In this document: one piece after another, positions 42,692 through 56,421 of the stretch | Layout of the letters: each line of letters starts with the position of its first letter | Position numbering within the stretch: the first letter of the stretch is position 1 | Source of the DNA: Heliopora coerulea | Taxonomy: Eukaryota; Cnidaria; Anthozoa; Scleralcyonacea; Helioporidae | Assembly (NCBI GenBank): GCA_030142905.1 | Contig: JASJOG010000063.1 | Coordinates: forward strand, 1,121,501 to 1,185,500 | Reading direction: 5' to 3' | DNA: 64,000 nt | Program-made: the position numbers and the translations under genes | Notes under the pieces: model-generated | The model's database searches: none | Told to the model about the DNA's origin: nothing | What the model saw: only the letters and a program-made list of their open reading frames with translations

Positions 42692-45600
42692 TCATGAATT
42701 GAAGAATGATGTAATGTCGGCTATCCCAGAGATCATTGTTTTTTGTCTGTTCGTTTTTAGTCTCGTGAGCAGGTCCGACGTTACTTTACGATGACAAGGA
42801 ACACACAGAGTCCTGTAGTTATCAAATCCACACTCTCCGCCTCCTTCGACCACAGGCACCACGTGATCTGCCTCCCAAAACTGTTTGAGCAAGAGCGAGG
42901 AAGTAACACCAAGTAAAGTCAGTGTAGAGTTTAGAAAAATAATTTTTGAGGAAACAAGGCAAGTGTCATCAAGTGTAATGACAACAGCTACACCAATAGA
43001 AGAACGGAAGCAACAAGAACAACAAAAATCACAAAACATAACAACAACAACGACAACGACAGCAACAACTGCAAAAACAACAACAGCAACCACAACAACA
43101 GTAACAGATGCAGCAATAACAACAGCAACAGCAGCAAAGACCATGACAACAGAGACAGGGAAAACGATACAGTTTACCATATCAAAGTAAAGTTACAGAA
43201 GACATACCATTCCTTCTTTCGGGTCAATAATAATTTTGTTTAAAAAAGTCACAGGAAGTGTCATGAATGAAGTATTTTCCAAGCATGGCCGTCTTTCTGT
43301 TTTGGGAAGAAGTTTTAATGTTCGATACAGTCCGTGCGCGTCAAATCGACACCGTTGACAAACACCACGTTCTTCTTCGAAAAGTACTTGCCTCACACGA
43401 GTACCGCTTGTTCGACACTGCAAAAATAATAAAATATATTATAAATTTTAACTGTTAGTTTAATCTAACGGCACTTCTAACTGTTTGGTGGGTGCTCAAT
43501 TTTCTGATCGTAGCACGGGAATGTCAAATAATCCATAGTGTTCTAAAGTTCAGGACTTTGCGGGGAGAAAAATGTTTTCAGTTAGTAAATTAAACCCTGT
43601 CTGCTATTATTTCGTGTTACATGTTACGTGACGAAAGAAATGGTTCGTGGCTTTTTCACTTCACCACTTCGGAAATCAGAACAGTTAAGAAACAAGCAAT
43701 GGCTAGCGCCTTGACAAACTCTTACACTTTGCCCGTGCTCTCCCAACTTCCCACGCGCACCCGCAACTGACTGACCATGCTGAGTTATGTCTTAGTTTAG
43801 TCTTAGAGTCTATGGTGCGTAACTCAGCCGTTGACAAACCTGGTAATTCTCTTTGCACTTGTAAGAACAAAATCTTTCGTCCCACTGATTTTCAGTATTT
43901 TTGGTATCCACAGGTGACTTGCAGTAAATGCACAGTGGCCTTCCGTCCTCATCAACCGCTTGGATCCACGTCCTCTGGTTGGTGTCGGTAGTGCTTGTCA
44001 TGGGGCAGGATATGCTTGACGTTTTTGGAGTCACAGGGTTTTTCACACCTAAACACAAAACAAAAACGTATGAGTATGGCCACTTTCCATCTACTGATAA
44101 GATACGTAGCACGATTTTTACTTTGGTAAGACCTTGTTCTCGGGGTAAGTCAGTTAATCAGCCAGCCTGTCAGTAGCCAAACAAGGAATTAATTCACTGA
44201 TTGTTTAGTTAACTGACTGCTAATGGGTTGGTTGGTTAGTTGGCTGGTTGATTGACTGGTTCGCTTGTTCGTGCGTGCGTTTGGTGGTTGCTTGGTTGGT
44301 TGTACATAGGTTGGCTTGCTAGCTGGTAGGCAGGTGGAAAAGTTGGTTGGTTGATTGTTGGTCAGCTGGTTAGCATGGTTGCTTGGCAGATGGGTAGGTG
44401 GATCGATGAAATAGTAGGCAGGTTGATTGGATGGTTGGTAGGAAGGTATAAGTATGTTGGTGTGTAGGTTGGTGTGTAGGTTGGTTGGTTGGACGTTTGG
44501 TTGAACGTTTAGATGTTCATTCATTCGTTCGTTAGAAGGGCAGATAGACAGGTCGAACATACCTCCACGGCGTCCAGCTTTAGTTTTCAAGCAATGTCTC
44601 ACAGTACCATTGTTTTCCAAGGCTGCCGCTACCACTTCAGCTTGTAATTTCTCCTGCATTCGGAAAGAGAAATGACGAGTAACAAAGCATTAAAAGGGAA
44701 TCTCAAACACAACAACTTACTTGTGAAGATGGCTGAACTGATTTTTCCGTGACAAATCTCTTGCATTCAAGTTGGTTTGTATACTTTCATGTTTACTTGT
44801 CTACCTTGGAAATTAAATGCGAGGTCTTCACTACACAAGTCAATATCTGTCAACATCAACCATCCAATCTTCCTTAACAAACATCATTTGATTATCTTTT
44901 ATTGCCGCCGTACTCGACCGTGTGATCAGATGAACGGTGCCCGACCCAAAACTACCCAAATTTCATTGGAGTGTGAATGTTTTCCTAAAAGTTCTCGCGT
45001 TGTCTTAGAATTTAGTAACACAGTTCTATTGAGAAACGAAGAATTTTGTTATTTAGCTTACCTTCGAGGGAAAGCGACTCGTAGTCAACTTATGTTCACG
45101 GCCCTATAGAAAATATCCAACTTAATGATAAGATATTGCAATACAAATTCATGAAATATTCAAGCTGTTAGTGAGCAATGTGTGGATAAATTGAAAGAGT
45201 TACTTTAAATCAGTGAAGAAAGCTTGCACGACATAATTAAACATAATTAATACTCTAAATAAAACTGACCATATGATTTACAGGAATAGTAGGATGGGAC
45301 ACAAAATCTCATATGTCAAAGTTGTTACGTTGTTTAATATTACATGGGAGGGAAATTAAAACACTTGTTATACCATTTTCACCACTTCCACGGCTTCGTA
45401 AGGATCTTCAAATACAACACCGGCTCTCCTAACAAGTCTTCTTTGTCTTTCTGGAAGCCTAAATGGCAAAAAAAAGATGCTGAAACTAAATGAAAACGAT
45501 AAAATCGATCCAGCAAAATTAACAACGAAAACTCACGACTTCCATCTCTTCAAAAACTGCAGCGCTTGCTTCCTGTTAGAAACCTCCAGCAGAACATCCG

Positions 45601-48600
45601 GAAAGTTCTCCGTGTTTGAGGTCTCCAGGTCAAGAAGACTAACATTACATTTCAATGGCTGACCACCCTACATGAAATGGGGAACAAAAACGTTAGGACA
45701 TTAGCTCCATTACTCTGGTGGTCATTTGCATCACAGCTTTCCTCGGAACAACTAGCTTTCGCAGTTTCTGGTTTGAAAACAGCAGGTGTACACAGCGTTA
45801 CGAGACACAGAAATACAACGACCACAATGACTACTGTCAAAGAAGCTACTACCAGTGGCGCTAAGATCACCACTTCAACCACCAACATCTTCAGAACGGC
45901 TACCATTACCAACACAACCGAAACTACTAGTACCATAACTGAACCATCATTTCACAACCATCTTTACCACCTCCCGTGTTTACCTTATGTTATGTTTACC
46001 TTCCACGGCCGGAGGAACAATCGATTAAGCCTTGGGGGAGGGTTGTGAATCAAAAATGCCTGCCTGCATTCTTGACACACGCGAGAGCGCGGCAAGATAG
46101 GGTTAACTACATTTCTATGTCCACTACTCAGGTGCCTACTGAAACGAACAAAATTCATCCTACCTCATTGTATAGATAAACGCGATCTGTATGACAGCTC
46201 AAACAAAACATCAAGTTCTCGACTGTCTGCGTTGTCCTTCCATGTCCCTCTGATCTATCACAATCATTAACCATGAGATGACGATATTTTTTCCAATCTG
46301 TGGCGACAATTTTCTCGGCTCTTCCACCATCTCGACCAAATCCACACTTCCCACAACTCGTCCCGCGATCATCAAAGTGATACTCGCCACATTCTTCGCA
46401 TCGCCACCAATTCTTCCCGAGGTCTAGGACCGAGTCTCGTAATTGTACACTTGGTTCGGTCTTGGTTTGACCGCACATCTCACACATGTCAGCCATCTCA
46501 TTGTAGTTGTACTTATGACAAGCCTCACATTGCCACCAGTCCTCGACAGCGAGATCGTCAAACTCGTTCCCAGGTAAAAACAGTTCCTCGGCTACGGCTG
46601 TGGCTTCCTCGGCACTCTCGTCACTTGACCTCATCAACTCGCCCGAGACTTCTTCATCGCCTTCAGCCACAACCGATGGCGTTCTGTCGGACTTTAAGGC
46701 TTTTAAATGGTCAGCTTCGGAAAGATCTCTGGTCTTCGAAAGAAGTTCATCCTCCACAAGTGAGGTCGACTGTCCTTGCAGTTCTACCCTAGTCTTAAAA
46801 GAACTTGCTGTAGCGTCAAACGAAGAGTTTTCGAACTCCTGGAGTTCCCTGCTCGTTTCATCTTCAATAGTCTCTGCTTGATACTCGGAAATGCCATCGT
46901 CCCTTGTTGTCCCTACAAACCCTAACCGTTCCTCAGTATCCCCTTGCATAACGAAGGGAAAGTTATCCTTTTTCAATCCTTGATTTCGAGATTTTGTTTT
47001 CTTTTCGGATGACAAACACCTCTCCAAAATTTTCTGCTGTTTTCTTTTAACAAACTCGGGCGTGGACAGCGCAGTTTTGGTCAATTTCCTTCGACTTTTA
47101 TGGCGCGGTGTTTCACAGATTTCACACACGCGAAGCAAGCCATTGTTGTTGAACGTGCACAACCCACAGCACCAGGGACCGTCAAGTTTAAAATCATCAA
47201 AGTCTTCATCGTTGCTGGAAACAGACACGTTTGTGGGTGTTGCTTGCTCTTCGACATCACTACAGTTCACATTTTCTGTATCGTCGTCCTCCCTTTTAAG
47301 TTCCAAGTTGGCAGGACAAAATTCTTCTTCCGTTAATTCAATATCGACAACTTCTTTTGCTGGTTTTTCGAACCCATACTGGCCCAGCTCACCATTGTCA
47401 TTCCTTTCTGAAATGTCAATAAGTTTCGCATCATTCATCAACTTTGGCCTACTTAAAAGCCGTGTATAACTCGATAGCACATCAGTCATGCCTTCCTCGG
47501 TATCTTCTCTTTCTCTTTCCATTTTATTTTTTCCTTTTGCCAATTCACACCCCGACCTCGACTCGACAAAACCAGATGGATTATCTTTCAGTGTCCGTTC
47601 CACATCATCCGCATCTGAAATCACAACTACTTTTTCTACGGTTTTCACTGGTTTGTTCCTGGAATTTGATTTATTCGCCGGGGATTTCTTCTTCGGCATT
47701 TTGTACTTCTTCCTCGACGTTTTTAGCAAAGGACTCAGTTCCTCCATTTCCTCGACAACATATTGTTCACTGGCATGGGCTGACGGCTCTTTCGAAGAAG
47801 AGCTCCCGATTTTTTCATCGTCCTGAAAAATAAAGTTTTTACATTCAGTTAAAAGTTCTCCGAACATGAATTTGATGCAATGAAGTGGCAGCGAAATTGC
47901 CGGAGGACTCGAAGTGACTAGAAAATCGCATTAACATGGCTGTACAAATTCCGAGTGTTAACGAACGTTAAGCGAGGTTTGAGCAGGCTGCTTTTATTAA
48001 AGAAATAAAACTCTTGCAAGTCACTGTTTACATCGAGGCAAATGGCCTACAAGAAGAGCATCCGAGTAAATGTCACACTTGTACACGTATAGGTAAAGAG
48101 GCAAAACTCAGTCGCATTGCTTTGTTAACCTATTCCTGGTTATTATTGTTAACCTATTATTGGTTGACTTTTCAGGAGCCCTATCCATGGAATAAAAAAA
48201 AACCTCAAGCGTTCGTGAATTCGCTTTTTAGTCCCCGTGAAAATGGAACATACCTCCTTTAAGATAGGAGATAACTGAAGCATTCTAACTTAACCCATCC
48301 CTATACATCTCCTCAAGGCTCTGCTACAGGCTGCAGTTTATATTGTTGCAAATTGTATAAAGGGACATTACACGGTTTTTTAATCATATGACTCATTGGA
48401 TATTGCAGTAGGAAATAGAATTCACTTTCGTGTTACCACCTTTCTATAGTTACATGACATAGCAACTAAATATAATGCAAGTCTTTGATGTTGGTTTTGG
48501 GGTTTTACTGCTACAGACTTTACAGAAAACTACAGCATGTGGCAGTCGCCTCTTGGGCTGTCCCCTTGTGCACGTGTAAAGTTCAATATTTATGAATTAC

Positions 48601-50354
48601 TGGAACTTTAGAAGACAACTCCAAATGTTCGCCTTGTTCTTTCCCAAAATCTGTTTTCCTGCATTTGGGGGACGATGGAAAATCAAAGAATTCCGTTAGG
48701 GTTCTCTGGAGGGCATCTTGCTTTCGTTTCTTTTGACTCTAAGAAACAATTGAAGGAAAATGTGCAGTGTAATGTTCAGTTTAAGTGAAGATCAATGTGT
48801 TTTGAAGGTTAAAATACACAATGGAAAATTATTTGACACGCCACGCCGGTCGAATCCTATCAAAAGTCACATCAAATCGTATCAAGCTCCTATACATTAC
48901 CATACCACACTATATAATATCATACCATACAACATGACATTATGTCAGATACCAGGTCAAGCTATACTATATATTACACGACACCACATGAAAGCACGTT
49001 ATAATTCTCAAAACCACACCACACGACACGAGACCATACAATATCACTCCATTCCACATCATAATACACTACACAACACGATACCATGCTACACTGCACA
49101 CCATACCACACCAAACCATAATGTACCATACCATAGTATATCATACCATAGTATATCATACCATACTATAGTATACCGTACCATAATATACCATACCATA
49201 CTACACCATACCATACCAAAACATACTAGATCGTAACATACTATATCACACTATACCAAACCATATAATTCCATACTATGCCATAACATACTATACCACA
49301 GCATACTACGCTATACCATGCATTACTGTGCCGCACCATACTAAATTATAGCATATCATAACACGCCATAATGTACCAACCATTCAACGACTGGATGTAA
49401 TAATTTATGTATAAAAAAAGGGATCTTACATGGGTAAAAAGAAAGTCATCTTCAGCCAGTTCTTCGGCTTCCTCTTCCATAACCCAGGCTGAGAAAGCTT
49501 CAAGAAGTTTGGACTGTCCTTCGCTGGCTTCTTCAACGTTAAGTCCTTCTCTTTCACCATTAAGTGTTGCAGTGGTCACATACACCTACAAGAAAAGGTT
49601 TGAGCATGTCCTGATGGTCCTTTCCCTTTCTCTTCTGTTTTTTTCCTTCATAAGTTGTTTATTCGTCTGTTCTTTCAGTCTTCATACGTTTTCTCCCTCT
49701 CATTCTCATTCCCTTTCCCGTTTCCTTTCCTGCCCTATCTATCCTACCTCATCTCACATTTTGTTTTCCTTCCCTTTACTTTCCTTTCTTTTCCTTTGTT
49801 TCCCTTCTTTCCCTTTGTTTCCCTTCTTTTCCATTGTTTCCCTTCGTTTCCTTTGTTTCCCTTCTTTTCCCTCCCTTTCCTTTCCCTTCCTCTCCTCTCC
49901 TCTCCTTTCCCAAACTTTCCTATCCTTCCTTGAACCTAGACGGCCACCGTACCTTACTGCAGAGCATCCTCCACAGAACTTCATCAATAGTTCCTTTAGC
50001 AACAAGATACTGCACAAGAACGGAGTTCTCCTGGCCAATCCGATGAACCCTGTCCTCCGCCTGCTCCATCACGCCAGGGGTCCAATGAAGCTCCGCAAAT
50101 ATGATGTGGTCAGCGGCTGTGAGTGTAATACCCTGTAACGTGACCATTTTTAAAAATGATATAAAAATAGGATAGTGTGTGGAAAATGTTAAATAAGGTA
50201 AAAAGTTCAAAGGTTGGTAACTGCCGTGAATGACCGCAAGGAAATCTAATTCCTAGTATTTTAGGAACTTTACTCAAGAATACACATAAAACTTTATTTC
50301 ACTGACTCGACCATGAGGTCTACTCTGAACTCACTATAACTTCAATTAACTCTG

Positions 50355-50385
<31 letters not shown>

Positions 50386-53300
50386 GTCTCTCTCTATCTA
50401 TCTATCTCCCTCCCTCTCTCTCTCTCTCCCCCCCTCTCTCTATCTATCTATCTATCTCCCTCTCCCTCCCCCTCACTGTCTTTCTATCGTCTACATCACG
50501 TAACCCAAGTAAAAGTACTCCAAATTTATAACAGCCCTTCTTCAGAGAAAGAAAAGTGTTGATTACTTTGCGATCAGTCACGGCAGCTAACAACCTTTCA
50601 ACTTTTTACGACTTTCAAAGTATCTGGTCACAGCTTTACAGGCCAACTGACCAAAGAAAAACAAAAATCGTAAAATAGACTTATGGAACCAAACAAGTCA
50701 GCTCACCATTAAATACTTACCACCGAAGCAGCCAGCAAGCTCAAGATGGCCACACGCACCAAGCCGTCGTTTTGAAACTGTTGAACAAGCGACTAAAAAG
50801 ACCCAGAAAAAAAAAAAAAACAACAGTAAAATAGTTCATCAAATCAAATCTTCTTACTTTGGTTTTTCGGTAATAAAGAGTAAAAATAAGATAAGTCCAA
50901 TTTTGATGAGTGTAGTAGAGAAATACGATATCAAATGCAAGTCCAGACGATCGCTCGACATTTAGCTTGCGTCTGTGTGAGCGGCTACACTTAAGATTTT
51001 GATTGCGGTTAAAAAATAGCGGAGAGTTTTTCAGAAAATTGTTTCCTTTCTGCGAACAAAAAGCCGCTTCTAGGAACGGGCTTTAGCTTTACCATTCGCC
51101 TGCTCTAAAATTAAAGAAAAAACCTGAGAACCTAGTCAAGTTTAAAGCGTTTTAACCACACCGGCTATGGGGTATACCCTAGAACAAAGTCGTGCTCGGA
51201 TGGAGCATATATACCTCTAGCATATATAACTCCCAGAGCCTCGCGAAAATCAAGACAAACGGACACCGACAGACAGACGGGCAATTAATGGTTGAATATT
51301 GTATTTCATCTTGTATCAAAATAAAGTGTGTCAATATAAGGATCTGGCGTCCATTTTTTGTAACCCAGACACCCTTTACTCGCTGCTGGAAGCTCAAGCG
51401 AATAGCATGCACATAAAAGCCATGAAACTTTGTCATTGATGTGGTGAACATACCCCTCTGAGAACTGATGGAACATCGCCTGCTATTCTGATGTACTTCA
51501 CTCCTTTCTTGACGACTTCGAGTTCAATCGCTTTCATCACATCGACATGGTGAGCAAAAACCAAAAATTTCTTGTCGGTATTATCTAACATGTCGGCGAT
51601 GTACTGACGCACGGCAGAAATCTTTCAGGAAGAATAAGAACTTTTAAGTTAAACAACCCACGAATACAGGTACCATTTACAAATACCACAGGCAAAACAT
51701 CAGCTTACAGAAATAATTATCACCAGTACTACATGGCGTAACGCCCGAGTTCCGGGATTAAGGTTAGCAGGCATACTACCCAGGAAATCTTGAGGTTTTA
51801 AGGTCTTCATCCGAGGCTGCGTTCCGAAACCACTATTGCAACTTGGGGAAAATTTCCTCCTCCTTGAAACCCGGATTTTGTTGGTGTTTCCTAGCAATCG
51901 TGTTCAAGCAGTCATTTTCAATCTTAAATAGTGAGAAAGGCGCACCTTTGCTGACTATATCGTTCTGCGACAGACGACAGTGGCATGTCTTACCTTCGAA
52001 AGGCCAGTTTGTCTGTATAAGACAGTTACCAAACGTTTCATTTCAAACAATGGGTTTTTTCCCGCTAAAAAGGCAGTCTGGGATGAATCTGGATTTCGGA
52101 TTTGGTTTTGGACTTTTCGAAATTCCTTGATAACGTCCGTCAATTGCTTATCACATGAAAAAGAACAGAACAATCTCTCAGTACTCCGATTGCGGTAAAA
52201 TAAAGCAGAAAGTCACTCGAGTTACTTTAACTTTGAAATACCTTCTTATATTCCGAGTCTGCGAGGTCAAACGCAATTCTCTGACGACGTTTAGGAGGAA
52301 GTTGATTTAGCACCTGAAAAATGTTAAAATCAAACTACTGATAAAAAGTCTCTTGACAAAAACATGAATAAATTGTTCATTCATCGATAGTTTATCACGC
52401 TTTCGAGTTTCGACTCACATGTCGTTTTAATCTTCTTATCATCACGTTTGATTTGAGAATACTGTGAAGTTCACCCAGGTTTGAAGCGCCTCTTAAAAAC
52501 GAGTTATAAAAATACTAAAACTAATATACAGTAAAAAGAAAAACAAACAAAAGTTGTGATTGCCGAACTGTTAATTAGGTTAAATTAGCCGTTTGATGTC
52601 TATGATTGAAAAACGAACACTTTAGAAAAGAAGGCATATTCACATCTTGCTTAATTTATAATTATATACCACGAATGTTCACTGCCGCCAAACTTACTTT
52701 GTGTTCCACTTGCGAACTCTTCCTCCACACATGATTTCCGTATGAGCTTCGCAAAAACGTTCGGCAAATTTACGAAAGGACCCGAGCAAGTTTGGTTTCA
52801 ACACATCAATTTGCACATAAAGCTACACAAAAAAACCAAAAAACCCCAAAAAACCTTTTTCGCATCTCGGACTTCCCTTGTACATAACTCTTGAACGTCT
52901 AATAATTCTATGAGCAACTTCCCATTGCATGTTGGTACATTATCTAAGAACGAGGCTCCATACCCGTAGTGAATACCAATTTTAATATTTCAAAATTTCA
53001 TCTAGAAACCAAATTGAAACCGCATCGCTTTTAGAAACACTCTGTAAATTAATCAATCGCTTTTTTGTCGCCGCAAATTCGGTAGATGGAAGAACGACAT
53101 TCCTTACCTCTTCTGGCCTTGCTAAAGCAGGCGTCCCAGTCAATAGCACAGCTCGTCGTGCCTTCTTTATCACTGTGATTAGAGCTTTCGTTCTGGCAGC
53201 CTTCCTGTTCTTCATATAGTGGGACTCATCAACGATGACTACACCAAAGTTGGTGTCCTTCAAGGTGTTTATCAGAAGACGTGAAGATGGGTAGCTTAAG

Positions 53301-55825
53301 AGACCATACCCAACAATCGAAACCTTACTAGTTTTAATGTTGCTGAAATGAAACATTTAAAATAACAGTGTTTGTTGATAAGTGAGATATCACAGGACTT
53401 GTGGGGTCCTTAGGACAAACTGGTACATGGGATTACCAAGGACATTTCAGTGGCCGCTAGCTATCATGGAAATTTGCACCTAATATGGTCCACTTTTAAG
53501 ACGTTCATTCATCCAAGAAGCATACTGGTTCTCTGAACATGGCTTTCATTCTTGGCACAATACATCAGAAACTAGCAATTCTCTCAATAGAGAAATGAGA
53601 AGAACTAGAGAAACTCTTTATCTGCAGGTGCTCTCCCTTAGACAAGTAAAATTACGAGGCATTTGTGAGAGTAAAATAGTAGAAGTCTTGTTCTCCTGGG
53701 AAAGAGTTAATGTTGTTGTTCACTCTGAAGCAGTTTGTTGCACAGCTTTATTTGTTAATCTGAACTGTTGGAAATTTAATCCTTTCAGGAATTACCTTTC
53801 TAGTAAAACATACTTTGTAAGAAAATGACTTTAAAAATATTTCAAACATTTTAAAATTCTAAAGCAGAGTGTCTCTTCACCAAGATCCTGTGAGAAACAC
53901 CCCACTTTGAAGTGCTTTTTTCAGAAGTTTCATTCAAATTGTCTGGTACTCAAACATGATAAATAACATAGGAAAGTAGGACATTTTAACTTGGATCAAA
54001 GTATGTCATTACAGGGAATGACACAATTTGTAATATCTGCTCCATAATTTTCAAAGAAACTGGTATGTTTTTCAGGCCAGTGTTTTATCACCTTTCCAAA
54101 TCGCTGCCAACTTTTGTCAGAGTTTCATGATTTCTTGAATGAAACATTAACAAAATCTGTTTAAATGAAAAAAAGATAATATGATAGTGAATTTACTGAT
54201 GGAGTACCTTGCATCTGTTCCAGAGAGCACCAGGTTGAGTTCATTAGGTTGAATATCTGGCAGCCATTTTTCAATCTCTTCTATCCATGGAAAACGCATG
54301 GATGATGGACAGACAATGAGAAGTGGCCATTCATTCTTGTAATAATAAGCTATTGACAAAGCTTGTAATGTCTTTCCAAGACCCATCTAATAAAGGAAAA
54401 AATAACAACTTATTAAACTATGTTACACATGAATACTGCTCCTTTCTTCTCTCATGATAGGAGGCAGCACCAACTCAAGTATTTTCTGACCAAGTACATA
54501 AAGTGCTGTCATTAATATAAGTTTATTATGTTTATACTTTTTTAAACACTAAACAGAAAATGACATGCAAAGGTTGATACACTTTGCTTAATTTTCCCTT
54601 TTATGCATGGAAAGTACCAGGTAAAAATGTTCTGTAAATACACCATTAAATTAAGAAACTGTACTGTAGATTGTTCCACCAGCTAAGCTACAAGCCCATT
54701 CAACCCACAGTCTCAGATATTCCTGTCTAACACTTTACTAACTGAACCACAAAAGCATTTAAGCCACAATGTTTCACATTCCAGTCCAACACACCACCAT
54801 CTGGGCAACAAAGCTGTCCAACTCCCAACCCTTTATACACTCCACCCTCTCAGCCATAAAATCACCCAACCCACCACCATTGAAACTCCTGTCCAGCACT
54901 TTACCACACCATCAACAACTTTTCATATGCTAATCCAACATGCTGCTAACTTACCAGCAATACCATTCAACCAACCAACTCTGGCACTCTGCTCCAACAC
55001 CGGGCAACAGGATCACACACTGGGAAAACTTTTTACAAACTGGGCAACAGGATCACCTTACCTAATCCACACCATGCGACTATCAACACCAACAATAAAA
55101 CCAAATTATAAGATTACATAATCTATATTATACATTGCAGAAACGTCAGTTTACGTACCTCATCACCGATCAAACATCTGTCAAACGTTTGACACCACGA
55201 GTGAAGATTAGGATAAATGAAACGCATTGAAAGAAACAACCACATAATTTAGAATCAATCAAATTAAATTGTCGAAGTTAAAATTCTAGATCTATACGAG
55301 GATGCAAGATGTGCAAACACGCGCAACCAACTAAAATATAACGTCACATAGCTTCAAATATTTGTCCAGATTGAACTTGGCGACGTAAACAAACCCGCAT
55401 ATTCAAATGCAAAGTTCTTCAATCTTAAAATTTGGGATGACTTTTCAGAGTTAGATTATCAAAGAGAATCTAACACTGACCTTCCGCTTTTCGAGATTCC
55501 AAACAAGACACCTTCCTGCTGAAACTGAAGCAATGTCTTTGACAAAGCTTTAGGAAGAAAGTTCAACCTTGGCGCCATATTGGATCGGATTGCGCGAAAG
55601 AAACCGTTAGGTTTCATGCCCCCAAAGGACCAGACACCCGTCCGGGACCAGATTCCGCTCTTGTTCCTGAGAACTCTGTTGATATTGCGGGAGAAAAATG
55701 AAAAATAAAAAATAAAAATAAGAAAGAAAGAAAAAGGTGATCTGCGGATATAATTAGAGTTACAGTTTGAGATATTCTTCATAATTTGGATTTGCATCCA
55801 TAAAATCATCAATCTGTCCCAGCAT
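42692..55825 (-). CDS. ZRANB3: ZRANB3, annealing helicase and nuclease (21 exons, about 1,441 aa)
   Basis: ZRANB3 remodels stalled replication forks at polyubiquitinated PCNA and has HNH nuclease activity. Exons: 55825-55764, 55675-55481, 55177-55159 (19 bp), 54386-54208, 53342-53108, 52822-52698, 52491-52419, 52313-52242, 52146-51994, 51621-51454, 50792-50721, 50132-49953, 49585-49430, 47822-46164, 45667-45537, 45458-45374, 44783-44721, 44653-44563, 44048-43840, 43417-43208, 42880-42692. All phases agree. SNF2 motifs: DEMGLGKT (about 91-98), VIVDESHY (about 187-194), HRIGQ (about 480). Three RanBP2-type zinc fingers lie near 779-800, 992-1014 and 1035-1057 in the longest exon; the first keeps the Thr-Phe pair used for ubiquitin. 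The HNH domain is C-terminal ([20 protein letters not shown]). The first exon, and the acceptor of 44783-44721, are least certain. It is longer than the human protein (about 1,079 aa) mainly through the zinc-finger exon. Confidence 0.92.
42985..43150. repeat. (ACA)n degenerate trinucleotide repeat
   Basis: ACA, ACG and GCA triplets in the intron before the last ZRANB3 exon. Read on the minus strand they give a false Val/Ala-rich hydrophobic frame. Confidence 0.85.
44200..44560. repeat. (GGTT)n-like degenerate repeat
   Basis: Many GGTTGGTT, GGTTGG and GTAGG words over 350 bases of a ZRANB3 intron. Confidence 0.8.
48840..49375. repeat. long degenerate (CCATA)n satellite
   Basis: About 500 bases of CCATA, CATAC and ACACC words in a ZRANB3 intron, between the exon ending at 49430 and the zinc-finger exon. 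Confidence 0.85.
49610..49935. repeat. pyrimidine-rich tract
   Basis: A nearly unbroken run of C and T with TTTCC/CCCTT words in a ZRANB3 intron. Confidence 0.85.
50352..50475. repeat. (TCTG)n and (TC)n microsatellite
   Basis: TCTG units (50358-50382) pass into TC, TATC and CCCT runs in a ZRANB3 intron. Confidence 0.9.
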
Positions 55826-56421
55826 CTTACCAAACTTCAGAGTCTTTTTGCAAGCTGCCCATCAGGTTTACAGGAAAAAAAATTTTGGCGAACACAAATG
55901 AATTGTGAAACATTCGTGCTACAATTGTGTAAAAGTATCTTGATGAACTGACTTATTGCAACCGTAAACTTCAATATAATCGGAAACTTTGTCAAGTTGC
56001 ACGCGCCACAGTTCACTTAATTAATAGTATTGTTGGTTTTACGTTGACCTAATTGTTAAATTCAAACCGGGAATATATTATATATGCTCGAATGAGCATC
56101 ATTTTTTTAACATCGATAACATCATTCCTTAACATGTAAATTAGTGAGATAAAATTGCATCCGGCGGTAACCTGTCAGCAAGCCCGGAGCTGGCTCTCAA
56201 TTTCGGGGGGGCGCACTGCCGATTCGACAACAAATTCATTCCATTGCAAGTCACAGAAACGCAAGAAACCTCAGCTTTCCACGATGACCAATTCTCCGTT
56301 CTTTTGACGTGACTGGTATTATGACATCACCTAATGAAAAGGTTCGCGTTATCCGTAAGTGCTGAAGTTTGACAGTGTAAAAGTTACAAGAATTACTCCG
56401 TTAAGCAAAATTTCTTTCACA
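55826..56421. promoter_or_regulatory. divergent promoter region of ZRANB3 and the basic-protein gene
   Basis: Only about 600 bases separate the two divergent start codons (55825 on minus, 56422 on plus), so the promoters must share it. It has no clear TATA box. A G-run lies at 56203-56211. Confidence 0.6.

Noticed and set aside
42885..43190. Thr-rich plus frame and Val/Ala-rich minus frame
   Set aside because: Both are translations of the (ACA)n repeat in a ZRANB3 intron.
49407..50138. 243-residue Ser/Phe/Pro-rich plus frame
   Set aside because: It reads through a pyrimidine tract and the antisense of two ZRANB3 exons.
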